NCBI GenBank assembly: GCA_017883615.1 | Contig: JADGNF010000028.1 | Coordinates: 1-41,652 of the forward strand | DNA: 41,652 bases | Source of the DNA: Candidatus Bathyarchaeota archaeon | GTDB taxonomy: Archaea > Thermoproteota > Bathyarchaeia > Bathyarchaeales > Bathycorpusculaceae | Direction of reading: 5' to 3' | Shown: one piece after another, positions 32,763 through 40,252 of the stretch | Layout: each line of letters starts with the position of its first letter | Numbering within the stretch: position 1 is the first letter of the stretch | Program-made: the position numbers and the translations under genes | The notes under the pieces: model-generated | The model's input: only the letters and a program-made list of their open reading frames with translations | What the model was told of the DNA's origin: nothing | Databases searched by the model: none

Positions 32763-33308
32763 ATGAGTAAAGAAGAAAAAAAGGCAGCGGAGAAGGCAAT
32801 CGCAAAAGCTGGAGTCACAGCAAAACCTGTAAAACACGTTTCAGCTAAACACGTTCCTGCAGTTCATGTTCTGACGACCTTTGACGACTTGATGGACAAT
32901 TTCCGCAGAAACTTCATCGAAAGCATAGCGTTCCCAGCGGACTGGGTAAGTCTTGAACCATTTGTTCCAGTTCGCGAGGCAACTGTAGATTTGGTCGACG
33001 AGGGAAACAGGTTTGTGGTGCATGCTGAATTGCCCGGCGTAGCTAAAGACAAGATAGACGTAAGCTTAACAAAAGATGGTATTGAAATTTCTGCTGAAAC
33101 GGATGTTGAAAAGGTAGGCAAGGAGAGGAACTTTGACTTTGTCGTCAGAGAACGCGTTTACTCGCACGTTTACAAACAACTGGCATTTCCCGAAGCGGTA
33201 ATCCCTGAGAAAGCCGAATCCACATATAAAGATGGATTACTTGAAGTCTGCGTCCCAAAGAAGACTATTGCACCCGCGCCAAAAAAACACAAAGTACCAG
33301 TCAAATAA
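32763..33308 (+). CDS. Small heat-shock protein (Hsp20/alpha-crystallin)
   Basis: An ATP-independent holdase chaperone of 181 residues. A Lys/Ala/His-rich N-terminus (1-40) precedes a hydrophobic arm (about 42-65). The alpha-crystallin domain spans about 70-165 (ATVDLVDEGNRFVVHAELPGVAKDKIDVSL, then GLLEVCVPKK). The usual C-terminal I-x-I motif is replaced by Pro/Lys-rich APAPKKHKVPVK. ATG 32763 is chosen because GAGGTG (32751-32756) precedes it; a GTG inside that site at 32754 is not the start. Confidence 0.92.
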   Translation: MSKEEKKAAEKAIAKAGVTAKPVKHVSAKHVPAVHVLTTFDDLMDNFRRNFIESIAFPADWVSLEPFVPVREATVDLVDEGNRFVVHAELPGVAKDKIDVSLTKDGIEISAETDVEKVGKERNFDFVVRERVYSHVYKQLAFPEAVIPEKAESTYKDGLLEVCVPKKTIAPAPKKHKVPVK

Positions 33309-33316
33309 GTAATAGT

Positions 33317-33346
33317 ATAGTGAGCATTTTAATGCTTACTCACTAT
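33317..33346 (+). terminator. Hairpin terminator after Hsp20
   Basis: ATAGTGAG (33317-33324) pairs with CTCACTAT (33339-33346), with a further CAT/ATG pairing inside. TTCCGTTTATTTTT follows. It starts nine bases after the Hsp20 stop. Confidence 0.6.
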
Positions 33347-33432
33347 TTCCGTTTATTTTTAGGATGGTTACATGAGGGCAAAACATACGAAAAAGCGCAA
33401 ATCTTATACATACATGTTGGCAATTGTACGTT

Positions 33433-34659
33433 ATGTCTGGGAAGAGCCTGCTTAAGAATTCCAAAGCTAAAAAAGAACCTCGAGCTCTATTAGAACTACC
33501 CCAGCGGATATTTACGACAAATGGTTGGATGCATTTAGGTCTGACCGCAAGCAAATTGTCACCTTTTTCTCAAAAATGCTGGATGCATTCGTATATTGCA
33601 AAATAATAACTGACAAAGTTGGTAAGCCAGTTGACTATGTATACCTCGGTATAAACGAGGCTTATGAGCACATGACAGGCGTTAGAAGAGAAACCATACT
33701 GGGGAAGAGGGCAACCAAGGTATTCCCCAGCCTAAAGAAGGATCCTGTCGACTGGATTGGCATACTTGGAAAAGTTGCTCTTACAGGAAAAGCAGCAAAC
33801 ATCGAAAACTTTTCACCTACAGCAAATATTTGGGTCCGCGCATCGATCTATAGCCCTCAAAAAGGTTACTTTGTGGAAATTCTTGAAGATGTTACGAAGC
33901 GCAAGAATTTAGAAACTAAACTTGAAGAGTACTCCAGAAGCCTTGAAAAAATAATTGAAGAACGTACCAAACAGCTCAAAGACTCTGAAAGGCTTGCTGC
34001 TATTGGTCAGACAGCAGCGATGGTCGGGCACGACATTCGTAATCCGTTGCAGTCTATTCTCAGCGAACTGTACCTCGCAAAATCCGAATTACCTGCCATA
34101 GCCGAAGGCGATGTCAGAAAAAGCTTGACTGAAAAGCTTCGAAAACATCGAAAAAGACCTCGACTACATGAAAAAAATCGTTCAAGACCTTCAAGATTTT
34201 GCAAGACCAATTAAAGCCGTCGCCGGAGAGGCTGATTTGAAAGATGTCATTGACGATGTGGTGAAGAAAAGCGGTGTTCCAAAGACCATTATAGTGTCTA
34301 CCCGCATAGAGGAAGATGCTAAAAAAGTGATGGCTGATCCTGATTTGTTGAAGCGCATTATAGGCAACTTGGTTATTAATGCAGTTCAAGCTATGCCTGA
34401 GGGAGGAAAACTCAACATCTGCTCGTACCAAAAACCGGGCGACATGATAATAACTGTCCAAGACACTGGTCAAGGAATCCCCGAAGCAGTTAAACCCAAA
34501 CTTTTTACGCCTTTGTTCACAACCAAATCAAAGGGTCAGGGATTTGGACTTGCTATAGTTAAGCGCATGGCCGAAGCATTAAATGGTACTGTAACATTCG
34601 AGAGTGAAGAAGGGAAGGGCACCAAATTTATTATCCGGTTGCACCGAGTAATAAGCTGA
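33433..34659 (+). pseudogene. PAS-domain histidine kinase interrupted by frameshifts
   Basis: Together the frames encode a soluble sensor kinase: a PAS domain (TDKVGKPVDYVYLGINEAYEHMTG onward), a coiled coil, an H-box (AAMVGHDIRNPLQSILSE) and an HATPase domain with N box NLVINAVQAMPEGG, DTGQGIPE and GQGFGLAIVKRM. The catalytic part is out of frame: the frame from 33525 reads to 34214, while the continuation (SFENIEKDLDYMKKIVQDL) needs one A removed from the AAAA at 34132-34135. At the start, ATG 33433 connects to the PAS frame only if one A is added to the AAAAAA at 33469-33474. A TATA (33403-33411) suggests a leaderless start. It is either a recent pseudogene or carries homopolymer errors. 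Confidence 0.8.
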
Positions 34660-34747
34660 AAGTGAATAAAGCTTCATAAAACTTTTAATGAACCGGCTTA
34701 TCAACGACTTTTTGTGCGTTATCGTTAGAAACCAAGATTTTGAATCT

Positions 34748-35416
34748 TTAAAAAGGAAAGTTCACTGGAGTGTTTGGCCTTGTCTGGACGATTAGCGGCT
34801 CTTTTTTGCTATCCGCCGAAAAACCGCGCGTTGAATAAATTAAAACTCCCAAAGCTACGAAAATGAAAACAACCGCCCCGGCGGCGATGTATGGCATTTT
34901 GCTCAGCGTCGTGTATGCACTTTGCGGATTCATGATTCCGCCGAGAATTATCGCAAAAATCATGATACCGGCGGACAAAATGAATGTAAATTTGTAGGGC
35001 CTGTCTGACTTGGTTTTAACCAATTTCTTTCTGTCAAGTTCGCCAACAATAAAATTCACGAAGACACCTATTGAGCCTATTACCAATGGTATAATAAGAG
35101 AAATGGTTTCTTTACGTATGCTCAAATCGATGAACTGTTGCAAACTAAGAACTGCGAAAAGAAGCATAAGCAAAACAAGCGCCATGGATCCAAAGAAAAT
35201 GCACCTGTCAAGATACTTCCCTGAAAGAGCCGGGCCATAAGTTCTTCTGTTGGGCAAGGGTACTTCGCCAGGTTTAATGTCTTTTGTTGTCCTTCGTGTC
35301 AGTCCTGGCGGATCGTTCGAAAGAAAATAGATTTTATGTTTTGGATCAAGCGGGAGTTTGTTTCCGTCAGAATCATACACAGCTTTGGTTACTATTCTTG
35401 AAAAGGATACAGCCAT
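34748..35416 (-). CDS. Unknown membrane protein with four helices and soluble N-terminus
   Basis: A 222-residue protein. The first 65 residues are soluble (KAVYDSDGNKLPLDPKHKIYFLS, then PPGLTRRTTKDIKPGEVPLPN). Four membrane helices lie at about 75-95, 106-126, 143-163 and 176-196. The C-terminal tail is short. ATG 35416 has GAGGTG seven bases before it, inside the end of the upstream frameshifted gene, so the two are one transcript. No family recognised. Confidence 0.75.
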   Translation of the reverse strand: MAVSFSRIVTKAVYDSDGNKLPLDPKHKIYFLSNDPPGLTRRTTKDIKPGEVPLPNRRTYGPALSGKYLDRCIFFGSMALVLLMLLFAVLSLQQFIDLSIRKETISLIIPLVIGSIGVFVNFIVGELDRKKLVKTKSDRPYKFTFILSAGIMIFAIILGGIMNPQSAYTTLSKMPYIAAGAVVFIFVALGVLIYSTRGFSADSKKEPLIVQTRPNTPVNFPF

Positions 35417-35702
35417 TCTACACCTCTGTCTCTGGTTGTGGTGAATGAGTCTAGGAACGAGTGAAGAAAGGCTCCGATGCCGAAAAACGGATTTATTAGA
35501 TATACTATGCCGATGAACAAGAAATTGTGGAATAATGCGCGATGTATTTGCCGGAGACGAAAAGACTCTTTGCTAAAAAACCATATTCTCTAGCTAAGTC
35601 AGGAATTACAGAACCAACACCAACCATTAGAGCTATCTCTGGTTTGCCAAAGAATAAGGCTCCAACGAAAACGCCAAACATTATGTGGGTAGTAAGATTC
35701 AT
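35392..35702 (-). pseudogene. Frameshifted DUF457/YdjM-type membrane-bound hydrolase-like gene
   Basis: The first frame (ATG 35702) gives MNLTTHIMFGVFVGALFFG and VGVGSVIPDLAREYGF, the N-terminal motif of the YdjM/DUF457 family (metal-dependent hydrolase-like). It then drifts into junk. The other frame carries on with HRALFHNFLFIGIVYLINP and LHSFLDSFTTTRDRGVEWLYPF, ending at TAG 35392, just as that family should. A one-base indel near 35545-35560 separates the halves. A TATA lies at 35751-35761. The end overlaps the next gene by 25 bases. Confidence 0.75.
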
Positions 35703-35884
35703 AAGAACAAACCGTCAATTCGAACTGAACAAATAGTATGAACAAAATTAGAAATATAAAGGTAGTTTTGCCTCTCCTCAGACAAACACGTTTGGAATAG
35801 TTTTGTCCATTTAGTTCGCCGAGTGAGTACGGCTAAACTACCATATTTGCCCTGAGAATGCTGTTTTAGCTCTTACTTGGACGC

Positions 35885-36085
35885 TTATGCTTTTTTGGGC
35901 TTTATGCCTAGCTTTACGTTGACCTCAACTGTGTACTCTTTTTCGAGTTTTCCAACAGTGAAATTCCAGGCCTTAACTTCAACATCCATATCCTTGAAAT
36001 GCCCCACTAACGAATCCTTATACTCGCTAACAGTTTGGCCAATACCTTGCAACCGCTCTGTAATATCAACATGTTTATCAGTCAT
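35885..36085 (-). CDS. Small soluble unknown protein
   Basis: A 66-residue protein from ATG 36085, chosen for its perfect GGGAGGTG about nine bases upstream; the open frame continues to 36175 without a start site. A helix (DITERLQGIGQTVSEYKDSLVGHFKDM) is followed by strands (VEVKAWNFTVGKLEKEYTVEVNVKLGIKPKKA). The pattern suggests a small alpha/beta protein. Not recognised. Confidence 0.75.
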   Translation of the reverse strand: MTDKHVDITERLQGIGQTVSEYKDSLVGHFKDMDVEVKAWNFTVGKLEKEYTVEVNVKLGIKPKKA

Positions 36086-36193
36086 CCAAACACACCTCCC
36101 AAAACTCAATACAACATAATAGTTAAGCTGCAGAAAGCTCTTAAGGGTGTGTGACTGGTAGCCAACACCAACCACACTTTAGCAAGGGAAACC

Positions 36194-36529
36194 TCAAGTT
36201 CGCTTTGTTCTTAATTCTTTCCTTATAAAGAGGAAAAGCGCTAAAAATAGCAGCCCACCAATAACGGCTGAAGTGAGACCCATGACGCTCCAAGCCTCCC
36301 ACGCCGGCATCGAAGTGCTAAGATACTTCAACGACCCGATAAGCAGAAAGAGTACAGCAGATCCGATTAATGAAATTACCAAGGCTAATAAAACACCGAC
36401 AATTATGCCTGAGATTAGAAGTCTTTGAAGGCGTTTCTTTACAGCATCCTCTGTCTCACGCACGTACTCTCTGAGCACAGCTCTTATCTCCTTGACCAAT
36501 GCGTCAATTATTTCTCTTACAAAAGACAA
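36194..36529 (-). CDS. Two-helix membrane protein (phage-holin-superfamily-like)
   Basis: A 111-residue protein. A basic/acidic amphipathic helix (1-35) is followed by two long membrane helices (about 37-66 and 77-103) with a short loop, ending in a basic tail (RKELRTKRT). The layout resembles DUF1469/holin-like proteins common in stress gene sets. The TTG start has GGAG about 13 bases upstream. It lies 18 bases after the next gene's stop, on the same strand. Confidence 0.7.
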   Translation of the reverse strand: MSFVREIIDALVKEIRAVLREYVRETEDAVKKRLQRLLISGIIVGVLLALVISLIGSAVLFLLIGSLKYLSTSMPAWEAWSVMGLTSAVIGGLLFLALFLFIRKELRTKRT

Positions 36530-36547
36530 TTATCGCGAACTCTCCCG

Positions 36548-37060
36548 TTAGAAGTGCTTCATTATGAAATCTCTTATAGTTCTGTGTTTTGCCAAGAGTT
36601 CGACGATTTTTTTTGTGGCTTGGGTTAATTGCGCATCAAACAACCTTGTGATAGCTAACGACAATGCAAACACGACTATGCCAAAGAGATATCCTGTTAC
36701 GGCGTTTATCGTACCAACGTACCAAATAAAGGCGAATGTTACGGCTGAACCTATCAGCCCCATGATATAGGCTCTTATTATGAAATAGAGTCTTTGTACC
36801 CATGTAGAAAACAGCAGAACCTTGATTACGGCTCTTTTTTCTATATCACTGTCAGTTCCAGATTTGGTTCCCACCTTTTGGATAACCCTTTTTGCGTAGT
36901 GAATGTCCGCTAAATGCAGCATCTTTTTAGCGTAACGAACATCCGATAAATCTGTGGACTTTGCACCTTCAAGCTCTAACAAAATCCTTTGCGCTATCTC
37001 ATCTATTTCAACATCTACTTTTTCCAACTTAGCATCTTTAGTTACCATTATCTCATTCAA
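36548..37060 (-). CDS. Unknown two-helix membrane protein
   Basis: About 170 residues. A charged helical N-terminal region (1-85) is followed by two membrane helices (about 96-120 and 122-143) and a basic amphipathic C-terminus (LTQATKKIVELLAKHRTIRDF). The start is uncertain: TTG 37060 has AGGTG six bases upstream; GTG 37069 and ATG 37048 are alternatives. It runs in a line with the two smaller genes downstream, suggesting one operon. Not recognised. Confidence 0.7.
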   Translation of the reverse strand: MNEIMVTKDAKLEKVDVEIDEIAQRILLELEGAKSTDLSDVRYAKKMLHLADIHYAKRVIQKVGTKSGTDSDIEKRAVIKVLLFSTWVQRLYFIIRAYIMGLIGSAVTFAFIWYVGTINAVTGYLFGIVVFALSLAITRLFDAQLTQATKKIVELLAKHRTIRDFIMKHF

Positions 37061-37092
37061 TGTTCGCACCTAAGTTAAGAAGAACGATTGCC

Positions 37093-37398
37093 TTACCCTA
37101 TAATTTTTCTAATTACACATTGACTTAACAGCAACCCAATGTTGTCAGAATCGATACTATTCATCTCAACGCTTCTTCCTCTCTTTGTATGCTCGAAAAC
37201 GTGAGTTCTAATGGCGCGACTCATAGCTCCCAAGTCCGGCAACAAAAGTATTTCAGCGCCACACTCGCAACTAATGAGCGGCAAACGTAACTTCAAGTTG
37301 TCATCTACGTCACCATTTCTACCGTCTAACAAAACCAAATTTTCAGCCGCCTTAATTGGCAATTGTCTCAGATTTTTCTCAACTTTAATCCTGCTCAT
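37093..37398 (-). CDS. Small protein with Cys-x-Cys...His-x3-His (possible zinc finger)
   Basis: A 101-residue protein. CECGAEILLLPDLGAMSRAIRTHVFEH contains Cys 44, Cys 46, His 66 and His 70, a spacing that could bind zinc, and a preceding segment LPLISC. The N-terminus is basic (SRIKVEKNLRQLP). It starts the minus-strand run 37398-35885. No family is certain. Confidence 0.65.
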   Translation of the reverse strand: MSRIKVEKNLRQLPIKAAENLVLLDGRNGDVDDNLKLRLPLISCECGAEILLLPDLGAMSRAIRTHVFEHTKRGRSVEMNSIDSDNIGLLLSQCVIRKIIG

Positions 37399-37592
37399 TT
37401 AAAATCGAAAGACTCCAATACGTTCCATGGAGAATATAGTCTGGATTGCTTTTATGGCAATGTGTATGTGATGCCCCAGTCACAACCCTAACTTGGGAGT
37501 CACGCCTTCCACCAAAAATACGATTATGATTTCCTTTTATAATTTCAGCACAAAATAAACAAGACGCGCAAGTTTAGTTTCAGGGGCTCCTT

Positions 37593-37610
37593 TGTAGCAG
37601 GGGGGCTACA
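37593..37610. other. Hairpin with G-run loop
   Basis: TGTAGC (37593-37598) and GCTACA (37605-37610) form a perfect 6-bp stem around AGGGGG. It lies between divergent genes, about 60 bases before the next start. Role unknown; a regulatory site is possible. Confidence 0.35.
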
Positions 37611-37667
37611 GTCACACACGCTTAATAGCAAATTTCACTGATAATAACATAATCGGAGTTGTGAATT

Positions 37668-37994
37668 TTGACCGTCATAGATGACATATTTCATTTTATA
37701 ACCTCTGGAAGCATTGGCGGTTTGCCACCCATTGTGGTAATGATCATCCCATTCGTTATAGGCCTCATAGTGGGATATCTGCTCCACAAAATGCTAAAAA
37801 TTGCCATAATCGCTGCAATTGTACTCGTAGTCGTTGCGTACTTCGGCTTTTTCGGCTTGAGCCTTGGCGCATTGAAAACCCTAGCAGACACATATGGGCC
37901 CATCGCAATTCAATACGGGATACTAATAATGGGCTTGCTACCGTTAGGCATTGGACTCGCAGTAGGTTTTATAATTGGCTTCATATTCTCTTAA
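37668..37994 (+). CDS. Small three-helix membrane protein (FUN14-like)
   Basis: A 108-residue, very hydrophobic protein. Helices at about 22-42 (VVMIIPFVIGLIVGYLL), 44-64 and 84-107, with Gly-rich packing (LPLGIGLAVGFIIGF), resemble the small FUN14/GG-rich membrane family. The TTG start has GGAG about ten bases upstream. Followed by a PH-domain gene 36 bases on, same strand, so probably co-transcribed. Confidence 0.75.
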   Translation: MTVIDDIFHFITSGSIGGLPPIVVMIIPFVIGLIVGYLLHKMLKIAIIAAIVLVVVAYFGFFGLSLGALKTLADTYGPIAIQYGILIMGLLPLGIGLAVGFIIGFIFS

Positions 37995-38030
37995 ACTAAA
38001 CAACCCTTTAAATCAAACTGGTGAATAATT

Positions 38031-38420
38031 ATGGATGCCCCTGACGATATAGCAAAAATTCTCGATCCAAACGAGAAGATTGAACTGTACATTAGGCAGA
38101 AAATCTACCACCCCCAGATCAACATCGATTCCGCAGTCTTTACTAACGAACGTATGATTCTGCGGCATCCTCATGCCCTTGGTCTAAAGAAAGACTACAC
38201 TGACTACAATTACAGAGACATAGCGAATGTGGTTTTGGAAAAAGGATTACTAAGGTCTACAATCAAATGCACTCTCAGGTTCGGTGGAGAGCCATTAGCT
38301 CTAGGCGATTTGCCTAACGCCGAAGCCGAAAAGGCCTACGGAATCATCAGAGAAAACATTGGCAAAGTACAAACGCCCTTTTCATCTGGAAACGCTGACG
38401 CGACCAACCCTCCTAAATAA
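38031..38420 (+). CDS. PH-domain-like protein
   Basis: A 129-residue soluble protein with a bacterial/archaeal PH fold pattern: NEKIELYIRQK, VFTNERMILRHPHALGLKKDYTDYNYRDIANVVLEKG, IKCTLRFGG and a C-terminal helix (AEAEKAYGIIRENIGK). A Pro/Asn-rich tail follows. PH proteins of this type often sit beside membrane proteins and may bind envelope components. ATG start. Confidence 0.75.
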   Translation: MDAPDDIAKILDPNEKIELYIRQKIYHPQINIDSAVFTNERMILRHPHALGLKKDYTDYNYRDIANVVLEKGLLRSTIKCTLRFGGEPLALGDLPNAEAEKAYGIIRENIGKVQTPFSSGNADATNPPK

Positions 38421-38689
38421 TCACTTAATAGACCTCGGCAGTAACCCTGCGATTGAGTTCGTTCCAAGGCTAAGGCACCCGTTTGCCTTTAGACCAAATG
38501 ACCGATTCTCCTCACTTTTATTTTTGTTTCCGCTGAACTTATGAAGCATTTTTCCTACCTGTTCCATTTAGTCCATTAACCCTCAATGGCGGTGGCCAAT
38601 TCAAAAACTGGTTCTGACAAGTCAATTGCAAATTACGTATTTCTGTGAAAGGATAGACTTGTATTTACTTCAATCGCCATTCTTAAATA

Positions 38690-38710
38690 CAAATACTCAT
38701 AGAGTATTTG
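38690..38710. promoter_or_regulatory. Operator-like 9-bp perfect inverted repeat at the TrmB-family promoter
   Basis: CAAATACTC and GAGTATTTG are perfect arms around ATA. The site begins where a TATA-like CTTAAATAC (38682-38690) ends and stops 11 bases before the ATG at 38722, across the expected transcript start. This is the classical place for autorepression by the gene's own regulator. Confidence 0.7.
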
Positions 38711-38721
38711 TGAGATTAGAC

Positions 38722-39513
38722 ATGTCCGGCGATGAAAACACAGACTTACTGCTCGGCTTGGGTTTAACTCTTAATCAAGCAAGGATATATTTAGCAATAC
38801 TCAGACTGGAAAAAACTACAGTAGGACAAGTAGCAAAGTATTCAAAAGTACGTAGAGAAGATGTCTATAGGATTCTTCCCTCGCTTGAAAAAATGGGTCT
38901 GATTGAAAGATTAATGGGAAAACCAGCCGAAGTCCGAGCTACGCCGATTTCTGATGCGCTAACTTTGCTGGTTTCGGAAGAAAAAAGCAAATCTGACGAA
39001 CGATTATCAGACATGAAGGGGAAAGTCCAAAAGCTATCTCTCAAAGACTGGAAACAACCAATTCCCGGACAAGAAAGCATCTACATACTGATAGCCGAGA
39101 AAAAAGCGATATTATCAAAAACTTCAGAACTAATCAGAAACTCAAAAAAAGAAGTCGCGTTGATCGCGGACAAAGCAATAATTATACCAATTTTGGCCCA
39201 GTTTTCAGATGAATGCAAGCACGCAGTAAAGAAAGGCGCTCACATTCGACTAATATTCGAAGGCGACAACCCAGACCTTCAGCTAAAAGAAAAAGTCCAA
39301 AAACTCATCAATGGGACGGCTGTTCACATTAAGTTTCATCGCGAACCTTTGAACCACTTCATAATGTCCGACGACAAAGAAGCGTTGATTACCACCTCAA
39401 AAGAAAGCGGATTAGGAGAAAGCCCATCTCTTTGGACAAACAACAGTAACCTTATAGGCGTGCTAAGAACAGGTTTTGAATCTGACTGGCAAAAAGCTGA
39501 AACACTAACCTAA
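38722..39513 (+). CDS. TrmB-family transcriptional regulator
   Basis: A 263-residue regulator. The N-terminal winged helix (about 8-75: LLGLGLTLNQARIYLAILRLEKTTVGQVAKYSKVRREDVYRILPSLEKMGLIER) matches the TrmB DNA-binding domain. A helical linker (about 85-120) leads to a phospholipase-D-like effector-binding region. Members usually sense sugars. ATG 38722 is chosen because it begins the TrmB domain and lies just after the promoter; the open frame upstream is not coding. Leader is very short or absent. Confidence 0.9.
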   Translation: MSGDENTDLLLGLGLTLNQARIYLAILRLEKTTVGQVAKYSKVRREDVYRILPSLEKMGLIERLMGKPAEVRATPISDALTLLVSEEKSKSDERLSDMKGKVQKLSLKDWKQPIPGQESIYILIAEKKAILSKTSELIRNSKKEVALIADKAIIIPILAQFSDECKHAVKKGAHIRLIFEGDNPDLQLKEKVQKLINGTAVHIKFHREPLNHFIMSDDKEALITTSKESGLGESPSLWTNNSNLIGVLRTGFESDWQKAETLT

Positions 39514-39605
39514 GACGCCACTACACTTTTGATTGCGAGCTGCACGAATACCAGATTCTAGTCGAACAGTAGAAAGATCAAATCGGGCGGACAATTTGAA
39601 TGTCG

Positions 39606-39655
39606 GTGTGAACCCACATTCACACACCCTTAACTCCGTTCATGCCAATATATAA
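39606..39655 (+). promoter_or_regulatory. PRC-barrel promoter with upstream inverted repeat
   Basis: GTGTGAA (39606-39612) and TTCACAC (39619-39625) are perfect 7-bp arms six bases apart. A TATA box (CAATATATAA, 39646-39655) follows 20 bases on, and GGAGG precedes the ATG at 39697. The repeat is placed for an activator or upstream repressor site. Confidence 0.6.
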
Positions 39656-39696
39656 TTTAGCCCAAATCACGGACGCATAAAGGAGGATAGATAAGT

Positions 39697-39981
39697 ATGA
39701 AAACAAGAGAGTTTATTGACAAAGATGTTTTTGCATTGGACAAAAAAATCGGCACTGTCAAGGGAATAGAAGTAGACCCAGAAGAATGGAAAATAACTCA
39801 TCTTGAAATCGAATTAGAAAAAGGCATAGCTGAATCTGTGCTGGGTGCAAAGAAAGGCGGAGTACGAAATATGTTGGCCATTTCATCCCTTGAGAAAGGG
39901 GTTGCGCGTTGGACAGACAAAGGACTTCACCTTAAAGTATCAAAAGATCAACTTCACATGTACCTAAGACCAGTAGTTTAA
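39697..39981 (+). CDS. PRC-barrel domain protein
   Basis: A 94-residue single PRC-barrel (REFIDKDVFALDKKIGTVKGIEVDPEEWKITHLEIELEKG, then the second strand set ending LKVSKDQLHMYLRPV). These domains bind RNA in RimM-type proteins and appear as small stand-alone proteins in archaea. GGAGG upstream is strong. A mini-membrane protein gene follows after 16 bases, so the two form an operon. Confidence 0.9.
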   Translation: MKTREFIDKDVFALDKKIGTVKGIEVDPEEWKITHLEIELEKGIAESVLGAKKGGVRNMLAISSLEKGVARWTDKGLHLKVSKDQLHMYLRPVV

Positions 39982-39997
39982 ACTTAGTTGAGGATTT

Positions 39998-40159
39998 ATT
40001 AAGAATACATTAGTAACTATTGCAGTTATACTCGTGATACTTTGGTTGGTTGGCTTCTTTGCCTTGCCAGGCGTGGGCGCATTGTTAGACATATTGCTCG
40101 TAATAGCAGTAGTCTTGATAGTAGTCTGGCTCCTAACTGGCAAAAAGCTTTGGAAATAA
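39998..40159 (+). CDS. Lmo0937-type mini membrane protein with apparent ATT start
   Basis: A 53-residue protein with two membrane helices (TIAVILVILWLVGFF and LLDILLVIAVVLIVVWLL) and a basic C-terminus (TGKKLWK). The pattern matches the small lmo0937 family. No ATG, GTG or TTG precedes the first helix after an in-frame TGA at 39989-39991. The sequence reads ...GAGG then ATT (39998), the expected distance from the ribosome site. The first normal start, a GTG inside helix 1, would remove part of the conserved N-terminus. Coupled to the PRC-barrel gene. Confidence 0.65.
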   Translation: MKNTLVTIAVILVILWLVGFFALPGVGALLDILLVIAVVLIVVWLLTGKKLWK

Positions 40160-40252
40160 CCACAAATTCCCCTTTTGTTTAGATTAAGTCAAATCAAAAA
40201 ACAAAAATAAGATAAAAAGACTGTAACTTAGGTAGATCAAGGAAAATAGTAT

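Noticed and set aside
33469-33476. Programmed -1 frameshift in the kinase gene
   Set aside because: The run AAAAAAG is there, but in the wrong phase for a slippery heptamer: the P-site codon would re-pair with TAA. An indel is more likely.
11414-39546. 13-base sequence TGCGAGCTGCACG occurs at both 11414 and 39534
   Set aside because: In 41 kb many 13-base pairs are expected by chance, and the flanks do not align.
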